A stretch of 64,000 nt of DNA from Enterovibrio qingdaonensis (GTDB lineage Bacteria; Pseudomonadota; Gammaproteobacteria; Enterobacterales; Vibrionaceae): the NCBI RefSeq assembly GCF_028683135.1, contig NZ_JAJUBB010000003.1:124001-188000 (forward strand), read 5' to 3'. The notes under the pieces were generated by a model. That model made no database searches. It saw only the letters and a program-made list of their open reading frames with translations, and was not told the DNA's origin. Below, in pieces: positions 39,688-48,100 of the stretch (the stretch's first letter is position 1; each line of letters opens with the position of its first letter). The translations under genes and the position numbers were made by a program.

Positions 39688-39978
39688 ATGGAGTACTTTC
39701 TTTTAGCCAGTTTTATCGCGCTATTTATCTTTATCGCTATCGACCGACCTATCGTATTTATCCAGTTTAAAGATGGCGAGCTAGTCAAGAAGAAAGGGAA
39801 GATCCCGCACGGCTTCCTTAATGATTGTACAGAGATAAACAAGCGAACACCTTTTAATGGCACGATTAAGGTGTATAGAAATCGATTTAACCCTGCCAAG
39901 CTTGTGTTGTCGAAAAATATCGATCACAAAATACAGCAGCGAATCAAGAACGTTTTCCCGCATAAATCTTTCAAATGA
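39688..39978 (+). CDS. DUF3634 family membrane protein
   Basis: 96 residues: one N-terminal membrane helix (about 3-20) then a small cytosolic basic domain (FIQFKDGELVKKKGKIPHGF...). This matches the DUF3634 family of Vibrio and relatives, of unknown function. It begins 10 bp after matP and overlaps the next gene by 4 bp (ATGA), so matP-DUF3634-PPC is probably one operon. Confidence 0.85.
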   Translation: MEYFLLASFIALFIFIAIDRPIVFIQFKDGELVKKKGKIPHGFLNDCTEINKRTPFNGTIKVYRNRFNPAKLVLSKNIDHKIQQRIKNVFPHKSFK

Positions 39979-40388
39979 ACCCATCTGTTTTCCCTGTCGC
40001 CTTTCGCTTAACGCGAGGGGCAGACCTAAAGCTCTCCATTCAGTCCGCCGTTCACCAACATAACATTCATGCAGGCTGCGTTGTCTCGTTAGTCGGTTGC
40101 CTGTCCACCTTGGTCATTCGTCTAGCAGACGGCGATACGACAAAGACGTTCAATGAACCGTTAGAAATCCTCTCTGTATCGGGCTCACTGACCCCAGATC
40201 ACGTCCATTTGCATATAAGTGTGACAGATACGGAAGGTCGCGTATGGGGCGGTCATTTGATGGAAGGAAGTATCGTTAGTCATACCGCAGAAGTGTGCTT
40301 ACTGTCTTTTTCGAGTTATCAGTTCAGCCGTGAATATGATGGGACGACAGGATATACCGAGCTTCTTATCAATAAATCAGAGAGTTAA
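39975..40388 (+). CDS. PPC/DUF296 domain protein
   Basis: 137 residues, a single PPC (plants and prokaryotes conserved, DUF296) domain. Typical segments are LTRGADLKLSIQSAV at the start, GCVVSLVGCLS, then SVSGSLTPDHVHLHISVTD and WGGHLMEGSIV. Bacterial members form trimers, often with a metal-site His cluster (DHVHLH, GGH); the function is unknown and DNA binding is known only for plant AT-hook fusions. It overlaps DUF3634 by ATGA. Confidence 0.88.
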   Translation: MNPSVFPVAFRLTRGADLKLSIQSAVHQHNIHAGCVVSLVGCLSTLVIRLADGDTTKTFNEPLEILSVSGSLTPDHVHLHISVTDTEGRVWGGHLMEGSIVSHTAEVCLLSFSSYQFSREYDGTTGYTELLINKSES

Positions 40389-40540
40389 AAAAACACACTG
40401 ACGCTATTCAGCTGAGTGAATAAAAAGGCGGTAGCGTTAGAAAAATCTCGGGAAAATAAAAACGTTACTGATAATATACTCAAATAAGTGAATATTTGGT
40501 TCATGTTTGTTGTACGATTCCTGTCAGTGTAATCACCTCT

Positions 40541-40554
40541 AATGCACTATAACT
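40541..40554. repeat. 14-bp repeat AATGCACTATAACT, copy 2
   Basis: Identical to copy 1, 121 bp before the VIT/vWA gene. Confidence 0.6.
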
Positions 40555-40674
40555 ATATGGTTGTGCCTGCCATTTTGTTGCCATATTTTGCCTTAATCCA
40601 TCATTCTGAAACCCTCAACCCGACAGATTGATTTGTTTTAATTTGGCCATTCAAATGAAACGCGAGATTGGCAA

Positions 40675-42774
40675 ATGTACTCACTCAAACTATTCGGCGT
40701 TCGTTTTACCGGGGCTCTAGGGGATTGGAGCTTGGCCGTTGTGCTCACCTTTGTTCTGTGCGCATCCGTACAGGCAACAGAGAAAGATAACGGACTTTAT
40801 CTTCAGCCTGTTAGCGAGGAAATCGGTCAATGGACACAAGCACCACAGCTTTCAACTGATGCCGACATGGTCATCAATGGCATCGTAAATCGTGCGACAG
40901 TTACGCAAGCTTTTACCAACCCAACTGAACAATGGGTTCATGCCCGTTATGTTTTTCCTCTGCCGCAGAATGCATCTGTAGACAGGCTGTATATCCGTGT
41001 GGGTGAGCGAATAATCGAAGGGGAGATTCAGCCTAAGCAAAAGGCGAGAGATCAGTTTGAGCTGGCGGCAAGTCAGGGTAAGAAAGCCTCATTGATTGAG
41101 CAGCATCGTTCTAATTTGTTTTCGACTGCAGTTTCTAACATCGCGCCTGGTGAAACCATTCACGTCACTATTGAATATCAGGAAATCGTGGCTTATCAAG
41201 ATGGCGAGTTCAGCCTTAGATTCCCAACTACATTCACGCACCGTTATGTTCCAACAACACAGAGCTCACCATTGCTGGTGGACGAAACCTTGGTCGTAAA
41301 TCGTCTACAAAATGGGTGGGCAATTCCGAACAGTCGCGTGCCTGATGCCAACGCCATTACACCAGAGCAGCGAGATCCAATGCTGGAGGATCCGATATCG
41401 TTCAACCTTTCAATTGATATCAATATGGGATTGCCCATTGCGGATATTAACAGCGATACCGCGTCTCTTAACATCACCGAGATCTCGCCGTCACGCTATA
41501 GCGTTTCATTGAGTGAGTCGGATATTGCCAACCGCGACTTCGTGCTTTCGTGGTCACCACAGTCAGGCTCTGAACCCGCCGCGGCTATGTTTATTGAAAA
41601 TAGAGAGGATGCGAAATATGGACTGCTAATGATGGTGCCTCCATCAGTTAACACCGAGCCATTAAAGAAAAACACTACATTTGTTCTCGATGTATCTGGA
41701 TCAATGTACGGCGAAGCGATAGAGCAAGCGAAAGAGGCGGTGATTTACGGCTTGAGCAAACTTGGCCCAGATGACCACTTCAATATTATCTATTTCAACG
41801 ATCAGGCATACCGAATTTCTGACACTCCGTTACAGGCCTCACTTTCGAATATCGGATTAGCAACACATGTCGTCGAGCAACTAAACGCCGACGGGGGAAC
41901 TGAAATGCTGAGTGCAATCGATGCCGCATTCTCAATTCCGACCTTGCCGGATGCACTCAATCAGATTGTTTTCGTAACCGATGGCGCAATTGCTAACGAA
42001 AGCGAACTCTACACGGAGATTAATCGTGGATTAGGGGACCGACGATTATTCACGGTGGGCATCGGATCTGCGCCAAACACGTCATTCATGCAACGCGCTG
42101 CACTTGCGGGAAAAGGGACATTTACGCATATAGGTAATTTAAACAACGTCAGCAAACAACTTGAGCGACTTTTCCAAAAGCTATCCAGCCCTGTATTGCA
42201 TAGTCTTAGCATGACGTGGGAAGACGGCTCAACAATCGACGCATGGCCAAACCCAATACCCGATTTATATTCACAACAGCCTCTAGTACAAGTGTTTCGA
42301 TTTGATGGTGAAAACAAGATGATGAGCATATCTGGTCGGTTGCAAGATAGTGAATGGAAGCAGGATATCGACACCACCACGATAATGCCCAGTGAAGCCT
42401 CAGGGCTAAATGTGCTTTGGGCAAGAATGCAAATCGAAAGTGTACGCTTAAATCCCGCAATCGCAGACAGTGTGAGAGAAAAGACAATCACTGACTTGGG
42501 TCTTAAACACCACATTGTGACCAAGTACACCAGTTTAATTGCGATTGAAAAAACGCCAAGCAGACCGGCAGAAAGTAATGCTGAAGTGCATGTCATAAAG
42601 CCAATGCCACCTAAAGGAAGCCAATCAACGTTGTTGCAAAGTGGTCTGGGCAGCGACAGAGACCTCTACTTGGGGCTGTTTTTGCTGATTATGAGCCTTA
42701 TTGGGTTCACAACAATGAAGTACAAAGGTGACCACGACCGTACACAAGTGATCAAACAGGGAGCGATGATGTGA
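40675..42774 (+). CDS. VIT/vWA domain protein, marine-type sortase target
   Basis: 699 residues. Signal peptide/anchor (about 1-35, ending VQA), a VIT domain (about 35-170, with VTQAFTNPTEQWVHARYVFPLP), and a vWA domain (about 330-500) with a MIDAS motif DVSGS at 338-342. A C-terminal helix (about 664-682) is followed by KYKGDHDR. The tail, with the proline-rich MPPKGSQST before it, fits the family of marine proteobacterial sortase targets encoded next to a class-GN sortase, here the next gene. It is probably surface-exposed or periplasmic, with an adhesion or interaction role inferred from vWA. The sortase ORF begins within its last bases. Confidence 0.85.
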   Translation: MYSLKLFGVRFTGALGDWSLAVVLTFVLCASVQATEKDNGLYLQPVSEEIGQWTQAPQLSTDADMVINGIVNRATVTQAFTNPTEQWVHARYVFPLPQNASVDRLYIRVGERIIEGEIQPKQKARDQFELAASQGKKASLIEQHRSNLFSTAVSNIAPGETIHVTIEYQEIVAYQDGEFSLRFPTTFTHRYVPTTQSSPLLVDETLVVNRLQNGWAIPNSRVPDANAITPEQRDPMLEDPISFNLSIDINMGLPIADINSDTASLNITEISPSRYSVSLSESDIANRDFVLSWSPQSGSEPAAAMFIENREDAKYGLLMMVPPSVNTEPLKKNTTFVLDVSGSMYGEAIEQAKEAVIYGLSKLGPDDHFNIIYFNDQAYRISDTPLQASLSNIGLATHVVEQLNADGGTEMLSAIDAAFSIPTLPDALNQIVFVTDGAIANESELYTEINRGLGDRRLFTVGIGSAPNTSFMQRAALAGKGTFTHIGNLNNVSKQLERLFQKLSSPVLHSLSMTWEDGSTIDAWPNPIPDLYSQQPLVQVFRFDGENKMMSISGRLQDSEWKQDIDTTTIMPSEASGLNVLWARMQIESVRLNPAIADSVREKTITDLGLKHHIVTKYTSLIAIEKTPSRPAESNAEVHVIKPMPPKGSQSTLLQSGLGSDRDLYLGLFLLIMSLIGFTTMKYKGDHDRTQVIKQGAMM

Positions 42775-43412
42775 TGAAGTCCGTCAAACTTGCTTGTTTA
42801 GTTCTATTGGTTCTGGGAGTGTTTTTTATGTCACAAGGACTCTTTATTAAAGCGAAAGCGCACCTAGCACAGTATTTGATCAGTCAGGCATGGGATAAGC
42901 AACAAAACAGTCGTCAGAATGAAAAGCCTTGGCCATGGGCGGATACCTTTCCCATCGCCAAATTGAGTTGGGGAGAGAGTACTGAGCAAATGGTGCTTTC
43001 TGGTGCTAATGCAAGGAATCTGGCCTTTGGTCCCGTGCTTCAAATGAATACTGCGCAACCTGGGCGAAGAGGGAACGTGGTTATTTATGGCCACAACGAT
43101 ACACACTTTTCTTCATTAGGTGCGGTTGCCATAGGTGACCAAATTAAACTCGAAACCAAAGTCGGGACACAAGTCGTCTATGAGGTGTCATCCGTTCATG
43201 TTGTTGATGAGTCCGAAACGGTTTGGGTCGATGACTTAGGGGATAACCGATTAACGCTTGTCACGTGCTATCCGTTCAATGATGCTCACGTTAACGGTGA
43301 AGAACGCTACATCATTGTTGCGCATCCTGCCTTTGATATTGCCGACTTTAGTGACTTTTCATTTGGTATCGGCGGAACGTTCAATACAAATGTAGGAGGA
43401 CAATACCTATAG
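42771..43412 (+). CDS. Class GN (marine proteobacterial) sortase
   Basis: 213 residues. N-terminal membrane helix (about 7-27), then the sortase fold. Catalytic His is in IYGHNDTHF, Cys in LVTCYPF and Arg in GEERYIIV. Such sortases in Gram-negative marine bacteria process one neighbouring VIT/vWA protein. Start is either GTG 42771 (7 nt after GGGAG) or ATG 42774 (overlaps the preceding TGA as TGATG). About 20 residues follow the usual end of the fold. Confidence 0.88.
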   Translation: MMKSVKLACLVLLVLGVFFMSQGLFIKAKAHLAQYLISQAWDKQQNSRQNEKPWPWADTFPIAKLSWGESTEQMVLSGANARNLAFGPVLQMNTAQPGRRGNVVIYGHNDTHFSSLGAVAIGDQIKLETKVGTQVVYEVSSVHVVDESETVWVDDLGDNRLTLVTCYPFNDAHVNGEERYIIVAHPAFDIADFSDFSFGIGGTFNTNVGGQYL

Positions 43413-43416
43413 CTAT

Positions 43417-43430
43417 AACGCACTATAACT
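43417..43430. repeat. 14-bp repeat, copy 3 (AACGCACTATAACT)
   Basis: One change from copies 1 and 2, starting 4 bp after the sortase stop. CTATAAC occurs twice here, exactly 10 bp apart. Confidence 0.6.
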
Positions 43431-43522
43431 AATGTGTGGTATGAAAACATATCCGCATAAGAGGGTTAAACCCTTATCGAGATAACTTCATTTTCTGCTG
43501 ATTGTAACGCCTATATTTCAGG

Positions 43523-43550
43523 CAAAAAAAAAGGACGCATATGCGTCCTA
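43523..43550 (-). terminator. Palindromic terminator-like hairpin
   Basis: GGACGCATATGCGTCC followed on - by nine T. It lies beyond the acyltransferase terminator and would stop read-through into the sortase gene. Confidence 0.6.
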
Positions 43551-43798
43551 ATGGGAGGTAAAAGAGACAGAAATATTGTTTTATTTTAAAGCAGATTCAG
43601 TACGCTTAAATGTTCGGTAACTCATTAAAAAAACACAACTTACTAAGCCCGCCGTTCTGTTAAGATAAACTTAGTACATAGGGCACGTACTACAAGATTA
43701 AGGTTCAAATTTTCGAGCTCGGTTCCTGAAAAATGTAACTACAAAATACGGTAATTACATTGGTGCGTGGCATCTAAAAAACCGAAGGATCATAAGAG

Positions 43799-43830
43799 AA
43801 AAAAATGCCTGACGATCTCAGGCAATTTTT
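43799..43830 (-). terminator. Terminator of the acyltransferase gene
   Basis: TGCCTGA / TCAGGCA stem with a 5-nt loop; on - it is followed by a T-run. Confidence 0.75.
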
Positions 43831-43836
43831 GTGCAT

Positions 43837-45030
43837 CTAACTGACTTGGTTGGAGTCCAATTCAACGTGTTTATTCTTACCTACACGCCTCAACGCTTTT
43901 AGTGCCGGTCGTTCAATAAACCGATATGTCAGCGTCGATAACGCAATAAGAAATGCCGTGAACAAAACCATCGACAGTGCCAGATAATAGCCCGTCGTTT
44001 GTTCATACCACCATGACAAAAACTCAGGCGCAAGGTAGTTAACGACTTCAACCCCGACCAACAAGACCACGGCATGCCATAAATACAAAGAGTAGGAAAT
44101 ATCACCGAGGAAGCGTGTCGCTCGGTTGTCAAAGATAGCCAAAAACAATGAACGACGTTTCTCTTGATTTGCACCAAATAGAACAAGCAATCCAAAAAGC
44201 GCATAAACCATCACGCCTTGCTGAATTGATGCGCCTGCATGTAGCAAATAAATCATCGCCGCGACAATCGAAAACATGACTACGTCATTGTTTGCTAGTC
44301 GTTTAACGAGAGTAGGGAGGTTAACCATACTTAGCCACATACCGAGTGTGAATCCACATAGTGCGCGGAACAAGGCTTGTGGGCCAGACGTTAAATCGAT
44401 AGTGCCGTGAGTTGTCGCCATGCTGTAGAGCAAAAACAGCATTAAGATGGGCAACCAAACTCCGCGTTTTGCACCGTGGGGAACCATGCACACAATAACC
44501 GGAAACAGCATATAACTTAGCCACTCGACGCTAAGCGACCAAGCGGGGAAGTTCCACGTTAACGCTGAAGAGGCATCGAGACTTTGAAGTAAAAACAAGT
44601 TCGACATCAGAGTTTGTGGGACATTGTAAGGCCCTTGGAACGCTGGGATGCCGCTTAATCCCCAATACTCTAATAACGGGCCACCGTAGAATAAGATCCC
44701 ATTGAAATATTTGAATGTTTCCCACAGCACCAAAACGGCAATTGTCACTAGAAACAACGGGTAGATACGGCTAAACCTAAGCCACATAAACTGTCTCCAG
44801 GCTTTAAAACTCAATCCAGAAGTAAATGAATCTCGGTAGACGTGCATCATCACGAAGCCACTGAGTATGAAAAACAGATCAACCCAGATAAAACCGACTT
44901 CAAGAAACAATGTATGGCTGGCAATTTCGTCTCTGAACTGCGGAAAGAGAACAAGACGCGCATGAAAATACGCTACGAATAACGCAGCAAACCCGCGGAT
45001 GGGGGTAAGTAAAGGCAACTCCTGTCGCAT
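43837..45030 (-). CDS. Acyltransferase 3 family membrane protein
   Basis: 397 residues with about ten hydrophobic helices. The family start LTPIRGFAALFVAYFHARLVL carries the catalytic His near residue 23, and WVDLFFILSGFVM follows; both are typical of acyltransferase-3 (OafA/YrhL) proteins. They O-acylate surface polysaccharides, lipopolysaccharide or peptidoglycan; no SGNH domain is attached. The acceptor cannot be told from sequence. It stands alone, with its own terminator. Confidence 0.88.
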   Translation of the reverse strand: MRQELPLLTPIRGFAALFVAYFHARLVLFPQFRDEIASHTLFLEVGFIWVDLFFILSGFVMMHVYRDSFTSGLSFKAWRQFMWLRFSRIYPLFLVTIAVLVLWETFKYFNGILFYGGPLLEYWGLSGIPAFQGPYNVPQTLMSNLFLLQSLDASSALTWNFPAWSLSVEWLSYMLFPVIVCMVPHGAKRGVWLPILMLFLLYSMATTHGTIDLTSGPQALFRALCGFTLGMWLSMVNLPTLVKRLANNDVVMFSIVAAMIYLLHAGASIQQGVMVYALFGLLVLFGANQEKRRSLFLAIFDNRATRFLGDISYSLYLWHAVVLLVGVEVVNYLAPEFLSWWYEQTTGYYLALSMVLFTAFLIALSTLTYRFIERPALKALRRVGKNKHVELDSNQVS

Positions 45031-45242
45031 ACTATTTCCTTACGTTTGAGTGAATGAGAAATAGCGGAAACAGAGTATTCAATCAAAGGCGCAAGACAGG
45101 GCGTATGTTGCTTATTTTAGGGATGTATTTCAGCGTTCAAATGAAAAAGTGCGACTGGCCAAACCATATGTATAACGTGCAGACCGCTTATTTACAGAGT
45201 CTTGTGATCACCCTAAGGCGCGAGTTATTAAACGACTGCGCG

Positions 45243-45731
45243 TTAGCAGTCGTCGTCTTCAACCTCAAACTCTGCATCGTCATCATCGTCATCATCGTCG
45301 TCAGATTCGGGTGGTTCATATTCGAAATAGCACTCCACATCTTCATCGAGATCTCTAAACATAACCACGAATCCGCCGTCTTCGTCACGCGTATCTTCAT
45401 CAGATGCGATGCGAAAGTTGCTACCCAATGACACCAATGCATTTACTTGATCTTGTAGCCGATTGTTTCTGCGAGAAAAGATAGGGTAGTTGTCATGACC
45501 AACTTTTATGGTCTCACCGTTAATCGTTAACTTATCAGTCGCGCCAGCCATCATAGCTTGCGTTCTGAACATGGTAATCGCCGATTCCACTGCAGAAGCA
45601 ACATTCTCTAGTGATGACGCTCGACTGTCGCTAACAATAGCGATAAAACGTGGTACAGCAGTAACTGAGAGAATGGTCAAAATCGCGACAACGCAGACGA
45701 TTTCAACGAGAGTAAAGCCTTGGTGTTTCAT
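45243..45731 (-). CDS. Type IV pilin-like protein with poly-Asp C-terminus
   Basis: 162 residues. N-terminal prepilin signal: short basic leader, GFTLVEIVCVVAILTIL with Gly at the cleavage site and Glu5, then a hydrophobic helix. The globular part (about 30-135) resembles minor pilins or MshA-type pilins. The tail holds nine Asp in a row near residue 144-152 within a strongly acidic stretch to DDDC. No other pilus genes are near, so it is an orphan pilin. The poly-Asp tract is coded by GAT/GAC repeats (45274-45303 on +). Confidence 0.8.
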   Translation of the reverse strand: MKHQGFTLVEIVCVVAILTILSVTAVPRFIAIVSDSRASSLENVASAVESAITMFRTQAMMAGATDKLTINGETIKVGHDNYPIFSRRNNRLQDQVNALVSLGSNFRIASDEDTRDEDGGFVVMFRDLDEDVECYFEYEPPESDDDDDDDDDAEFEVEDDDC

Positions 45732-45965
45732 GATGGTGTGGCACGAAAAAAGTGGTGCGCGATATTACTGTGGTATTGGCCTAAAAGCATCAATTATTCA
45801 TGCGTTTAGTGAATATATTTGCGATCAAATATAACCAAACGTTTGCGTAATCGATTGGGGGAACAGTATAAGTATAGGCTGGCAATGTTTGCTAGGATGC
45901 GTATCTTGATAATAAAGCTACACTCCGACTTCTCAAATACAGCAGATTGATTTAACGGTTAAAAG

Positions 45966-45988
45966 AAAAACGCCGTTAGGCGTTTTTT
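45966..45988 (-). terminator. Terminator of the membrane protein gene
   Basis: AAAACGCC-GTTA-GGCGTTTT, an almost perfect palindrome with A- and T-runs on both sides, overlapping the stop region of the gene at 45987. Confidence 0.7.
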
Positions 45989-46781
45989 ACTCTGCAATTA
46001 AATCTTTTCTAGATAATGACTGTCCCGCAAGGCTCATTAGTTTGATATTGTTACCTAGAGTTTTACTTTCTTCGATATAGTCTAGCGTTAGCCCATTACC
46101 ATCTGCGACTCGAATTATGGCTTTACCGTTTTCGGTAACAAATATTGAGGTCATATTGCTTGCTTCAGAGTTACCCAAAGCCCTTGAAAAGAAGATAGAT
46201 AACAACGTTAACATCACACATAGAAAAATCGTTTTGCCATGTTCAGACTTAACTAGAGATGCTAATCCAGAACTGTTGTCGCATTCAACTTGAGTATCTA
46301 ACCACCGTTCAAGTTCCTGATCATACTTAGAGTTTGATTTTTTAGTATCCAGAAATGGGGGGATTACATCGAACAGCAGTAATCCGAAAGGAAAAACAAC
46401 TAGATAGATGAGATAGCCTAACCCTTCAAAACCTATAATTAAAAAAGCAATTGAGCTAGAAATCATGAAACCATGCTTACTTATAAGCCGTTTTAATGCG
46501 TCTGATTTAGCTAAAGGTTGTATAAATAGTAGTGCATGGTGATACACAAATATCACTATACCAATAAATAGAAATAACTTACCACCGGTGATTACAAGCC
46601 TATCCAAAGACACTGAAACAAAGTCCATTGGTATACCAAAGTAGCTAAGATAGCTCATCTCATAATTAAAGACAGAAATGTAAACTAACCCTGTCAAGGC
46701 AAGTACAACAATAGCTTCTTGTCCTAGCATATTTTTTGCGTTCAAAGTAACCTCAAGATAGGGGGAATGGAATAAAAGCAT
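45987..46781 (-). CDS. Membrane protein of unknown function
   Basis: 264 residues. Hydrophobic segments are visible at about 22-40, 63-82, 105-140 and 185-202, and a soluble C-terminal part of about 60 residues follows (SNMTSIFVTENGKAII...). No known family is recognised. The start may be 46781 or the later ATG at 46730 (MLGQEAIV). It ends 26 bp from the left end of the distal IS-like element, and its sequence looks AT-richer than the neighbouring core genes. It may be part of dif-associated accessory DNA. Confidence 0.6.
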   Translation of the reverse strand: MLLFHSPYLEVTLNAKNMLGQEAIVVLALTGLVYISVFNYEMSYLSYFGIPMDFVSVSLDRLVITGGKLFLFIGIVIFVYHHALLFIQPLAKSDALKRLISKHGFMISSSIAFLIIGFEGLGYLIYLVVFPFGLLLFDVIPPFLDTKKSNSKYDQELERWLDTQVECDNSSGLASLVKSEHGKTIFLCVMLTLLSIFFSRALGNSEASNMTSIFVTENGKAIIRVADGNGLTLDYIEESKTLGNNIKLMSLAGQSLSRKDLIAE

Positions 46782-46973
46782 GATAACACGAGATTAATCT
46801 GTATGTTGTACCCTAAGTTGAAATGTCACTTTGTGGTTTGTGGGTAAGTGGAAGGTATCGCTGAGTTTGGGTTGAACAGATCCGTTAACGATTAGTAAAC
46901 TGTCCTGTCTGATTTTTCATTCATAGAGGATAAAAATGTCTATAGTGAATAAAAACAGACTAGGGGATACAAC

Positions 46974-47279
46974 ATGCACGTAGATTTAAGCAACATCGAT
47001 AAAGATAGACTGTTCGAATTCGTTACGTGGGCGAAAAATCAGAAAAATATTGAAATGATGAAACTTGAACTGCATGGACGTAATTTGAAGGCAAGAGTTT
47101 TGCCTGAAGTCTATGAGAAAATCACGGGCGATACACTGTCTGAAAAGCTTTTCTCCCAAGATTTACGCTTAAATATCGGCAATCAAATGATCACAACTGA
47201 TTGGCGCAATGTTGACCAAGAGAATGTGGTTAACCTATTAATTAACGACTTGAGAATAAATATATCCCGAGTGCATTAA
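46974..47279 (+). CDS. Passenger protein of the distal IS element, unknown function
   Basis: 101 residues, soluble by sequence (MHVDLSNIDKDRLFEFVTWAK...). AGGGGAT precedes the ATG. It lies inside the distal element, convergent to the transposase remnant, whose stop is 3 bp away. No family is recognised. Confidence 0.6.
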   Translation: MHVDLSNIDKDRLFEFVTWAKNQKNIEMMKLELHGRNLKARVLPEVYEKITGDTLSEKLFSQDLRLNIGNQMITTDWRNVDQENVVNLLINDLRINISRVH

Positions 47280-47282
47280 TAT

Positions 47283-47486
47283 TTAATCTAGTACTGGGTT
47301 ACGACCAATAGTTCTTACCTGCGCCCGACGTTTAGAGACCAGTCCTTCGATACCGGACTGGCGATACTGATTCATTAGCCGTTTAACCAACAGAGCAGCA
47401 GCATCTTTGCGTCGAAGGCGATGGCAACAAATATCACGGATAAAATCAGCGCGATCAATTTCTTTGTCACTCATGGTTATCAACAT
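47283..47486 (-). pseudogene. Remnant of an IS1202/ISNCY-type transposase
   Basis: 67 codons, MLITMSDKEIDRADFIRDICC..., clearly related to the N-terminus of the intact transposase at 48101-49444 (MFITMSRLELDRLAIVRD...RLRRQDAAEML). A short internal deletion removes the part matching SLSYRQLQ, and everything after about residue 67 is gone (about 380 residues). Confidence 0.85.
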
Positions 47487-47581
47487 CTCGTGTATCCCTT
47501 GGCCAACCTTTGTGCAAAAAGACTAGCTAAGGGGGACATTTGAACTTTGCTTAAAAGTGACATTACTAAAGAGTTCTAACA

Positions 47582-47586
47582 CTCTC
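47582..47586. repeat. Target duplication, left copy (CTCTC)
   Basis: Five bases at the left of the intact element, repeated at 49539-49543. Confidence 0.7.
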
Positions 47587-47722
47587 TGTCAATCCTAAGT
47601 TGAAATGTCCTTCTTTTTTCAAAGTGAAAATGTCTCTTTTTGAGTGAGTGAAAGGTATTGTATTGGCTTGATCTGGTAATATGAATGACCTAATTAAGTG
47701 AAACCCTTCATGAGGTTTTGGG

Positions 47723-48079
47723 ATGGAAATCAACACGATTCTGGCAATGCTTGGTGGTTTAGGCGTTGGCAGTTTGCTAAATACCTTTTTTGGTCACGTT
47801 ACAACCCAAAAAGCAAAACAAAATGACCGTCGTTATGAAGAAAAGAAAGCGGCTCACATCGGATTATTGAACGCGCTGCATGATGCAGCTGTAAAGCCCT
47901 CAAATGAAAACTCTAAAGCATATGCGTTATGGCAAACTAAGTGCCAGATCTTTGGCTCGTCAGATGTGTCAAAATATGCACAAGAAATTGTTGATACAAA
48001 TGATTGCCCCAGAGAACTTCGTGATAAAGCATTTAATCTGTTGCTAGACGCGATTCGTAAAGACCTCAACAACGCTTGA
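47723..48079 (+). CDS. Passenger protein of the intact IS, unknown function
   Basis: 118 residues: an N-terminal hydrophobic helix (about 5-25, ILAMLGGLGVGSLLNTF) followed by a charged helical part (QNDRRYEEKKAAHIGLLNALHD...). Convergent to the transposase gene, stop to stop 21 bp. No family is recognised. A small membrane-anchored protein. Confidence 0.65.
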   Translation: MEINTILAMLGGLGVGSLLNTFFGHVTTQKAKQNDRRYEEKKAAHIGLLNALHDAAVKPSNENSKAYALWQTKCQIFGSSDVSKYAQEIVDTNDCPRELRDKAFNLLLDAIRKDLNNA

Positions 48080-48100
48080 GAAAAGGGGTTATCGTAGCCA

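Larger units (their letters stand above)
43413..43836. other. Intergenic region sortase / acyltransferase
   Basis: 424 bases without a gene, between convergent genes. It holds the third copy of the 14-bp repeat (43417-43430) and two terminators on - (43523-43548 and 43799-43830). Nothing else is recognised. Confidence 0.5.
46808..47581. mobile_element. Defective IS1202/ISNCY-type element (distal copy)
   Basis: About 774 bp between a left end TGTACCCTAAGTTGAAATG (46808) and a right end whose inverse is TGTTAGAACTC (47581). Both ends carry the transposase-site word (AAGTTGAAATGTCA on the left, GTGACATT on the right), as in the intact copy. It keeps only the N-terminal 67 codons of a transposase plus a passenger gene. 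Its right end abuts CTCTC (47582-47586); no matching CTCTC is found on the left, so the left side is rearranged or the exact left end is uncertain by 2-3 bases. Confidence 0.65.

Noticed and set aside
45054-45431. 125-codon + strand reading frame opposite the pilin-like gene
   Set aside because: It overlaps the real pilin gene on the other strand; its Ile/Val-rich stretch is the reverse of the poly-Asp tract, and no ribosome site precedes it.
45754-45781. Dif-like GGTGCGC sequence before the pilin-like gene
   Set aside because: Only the XerC half is roughly matched; the XerD half is poor. Not a credible second Xer site, so no flanking pair for an integrated Xer-using element.
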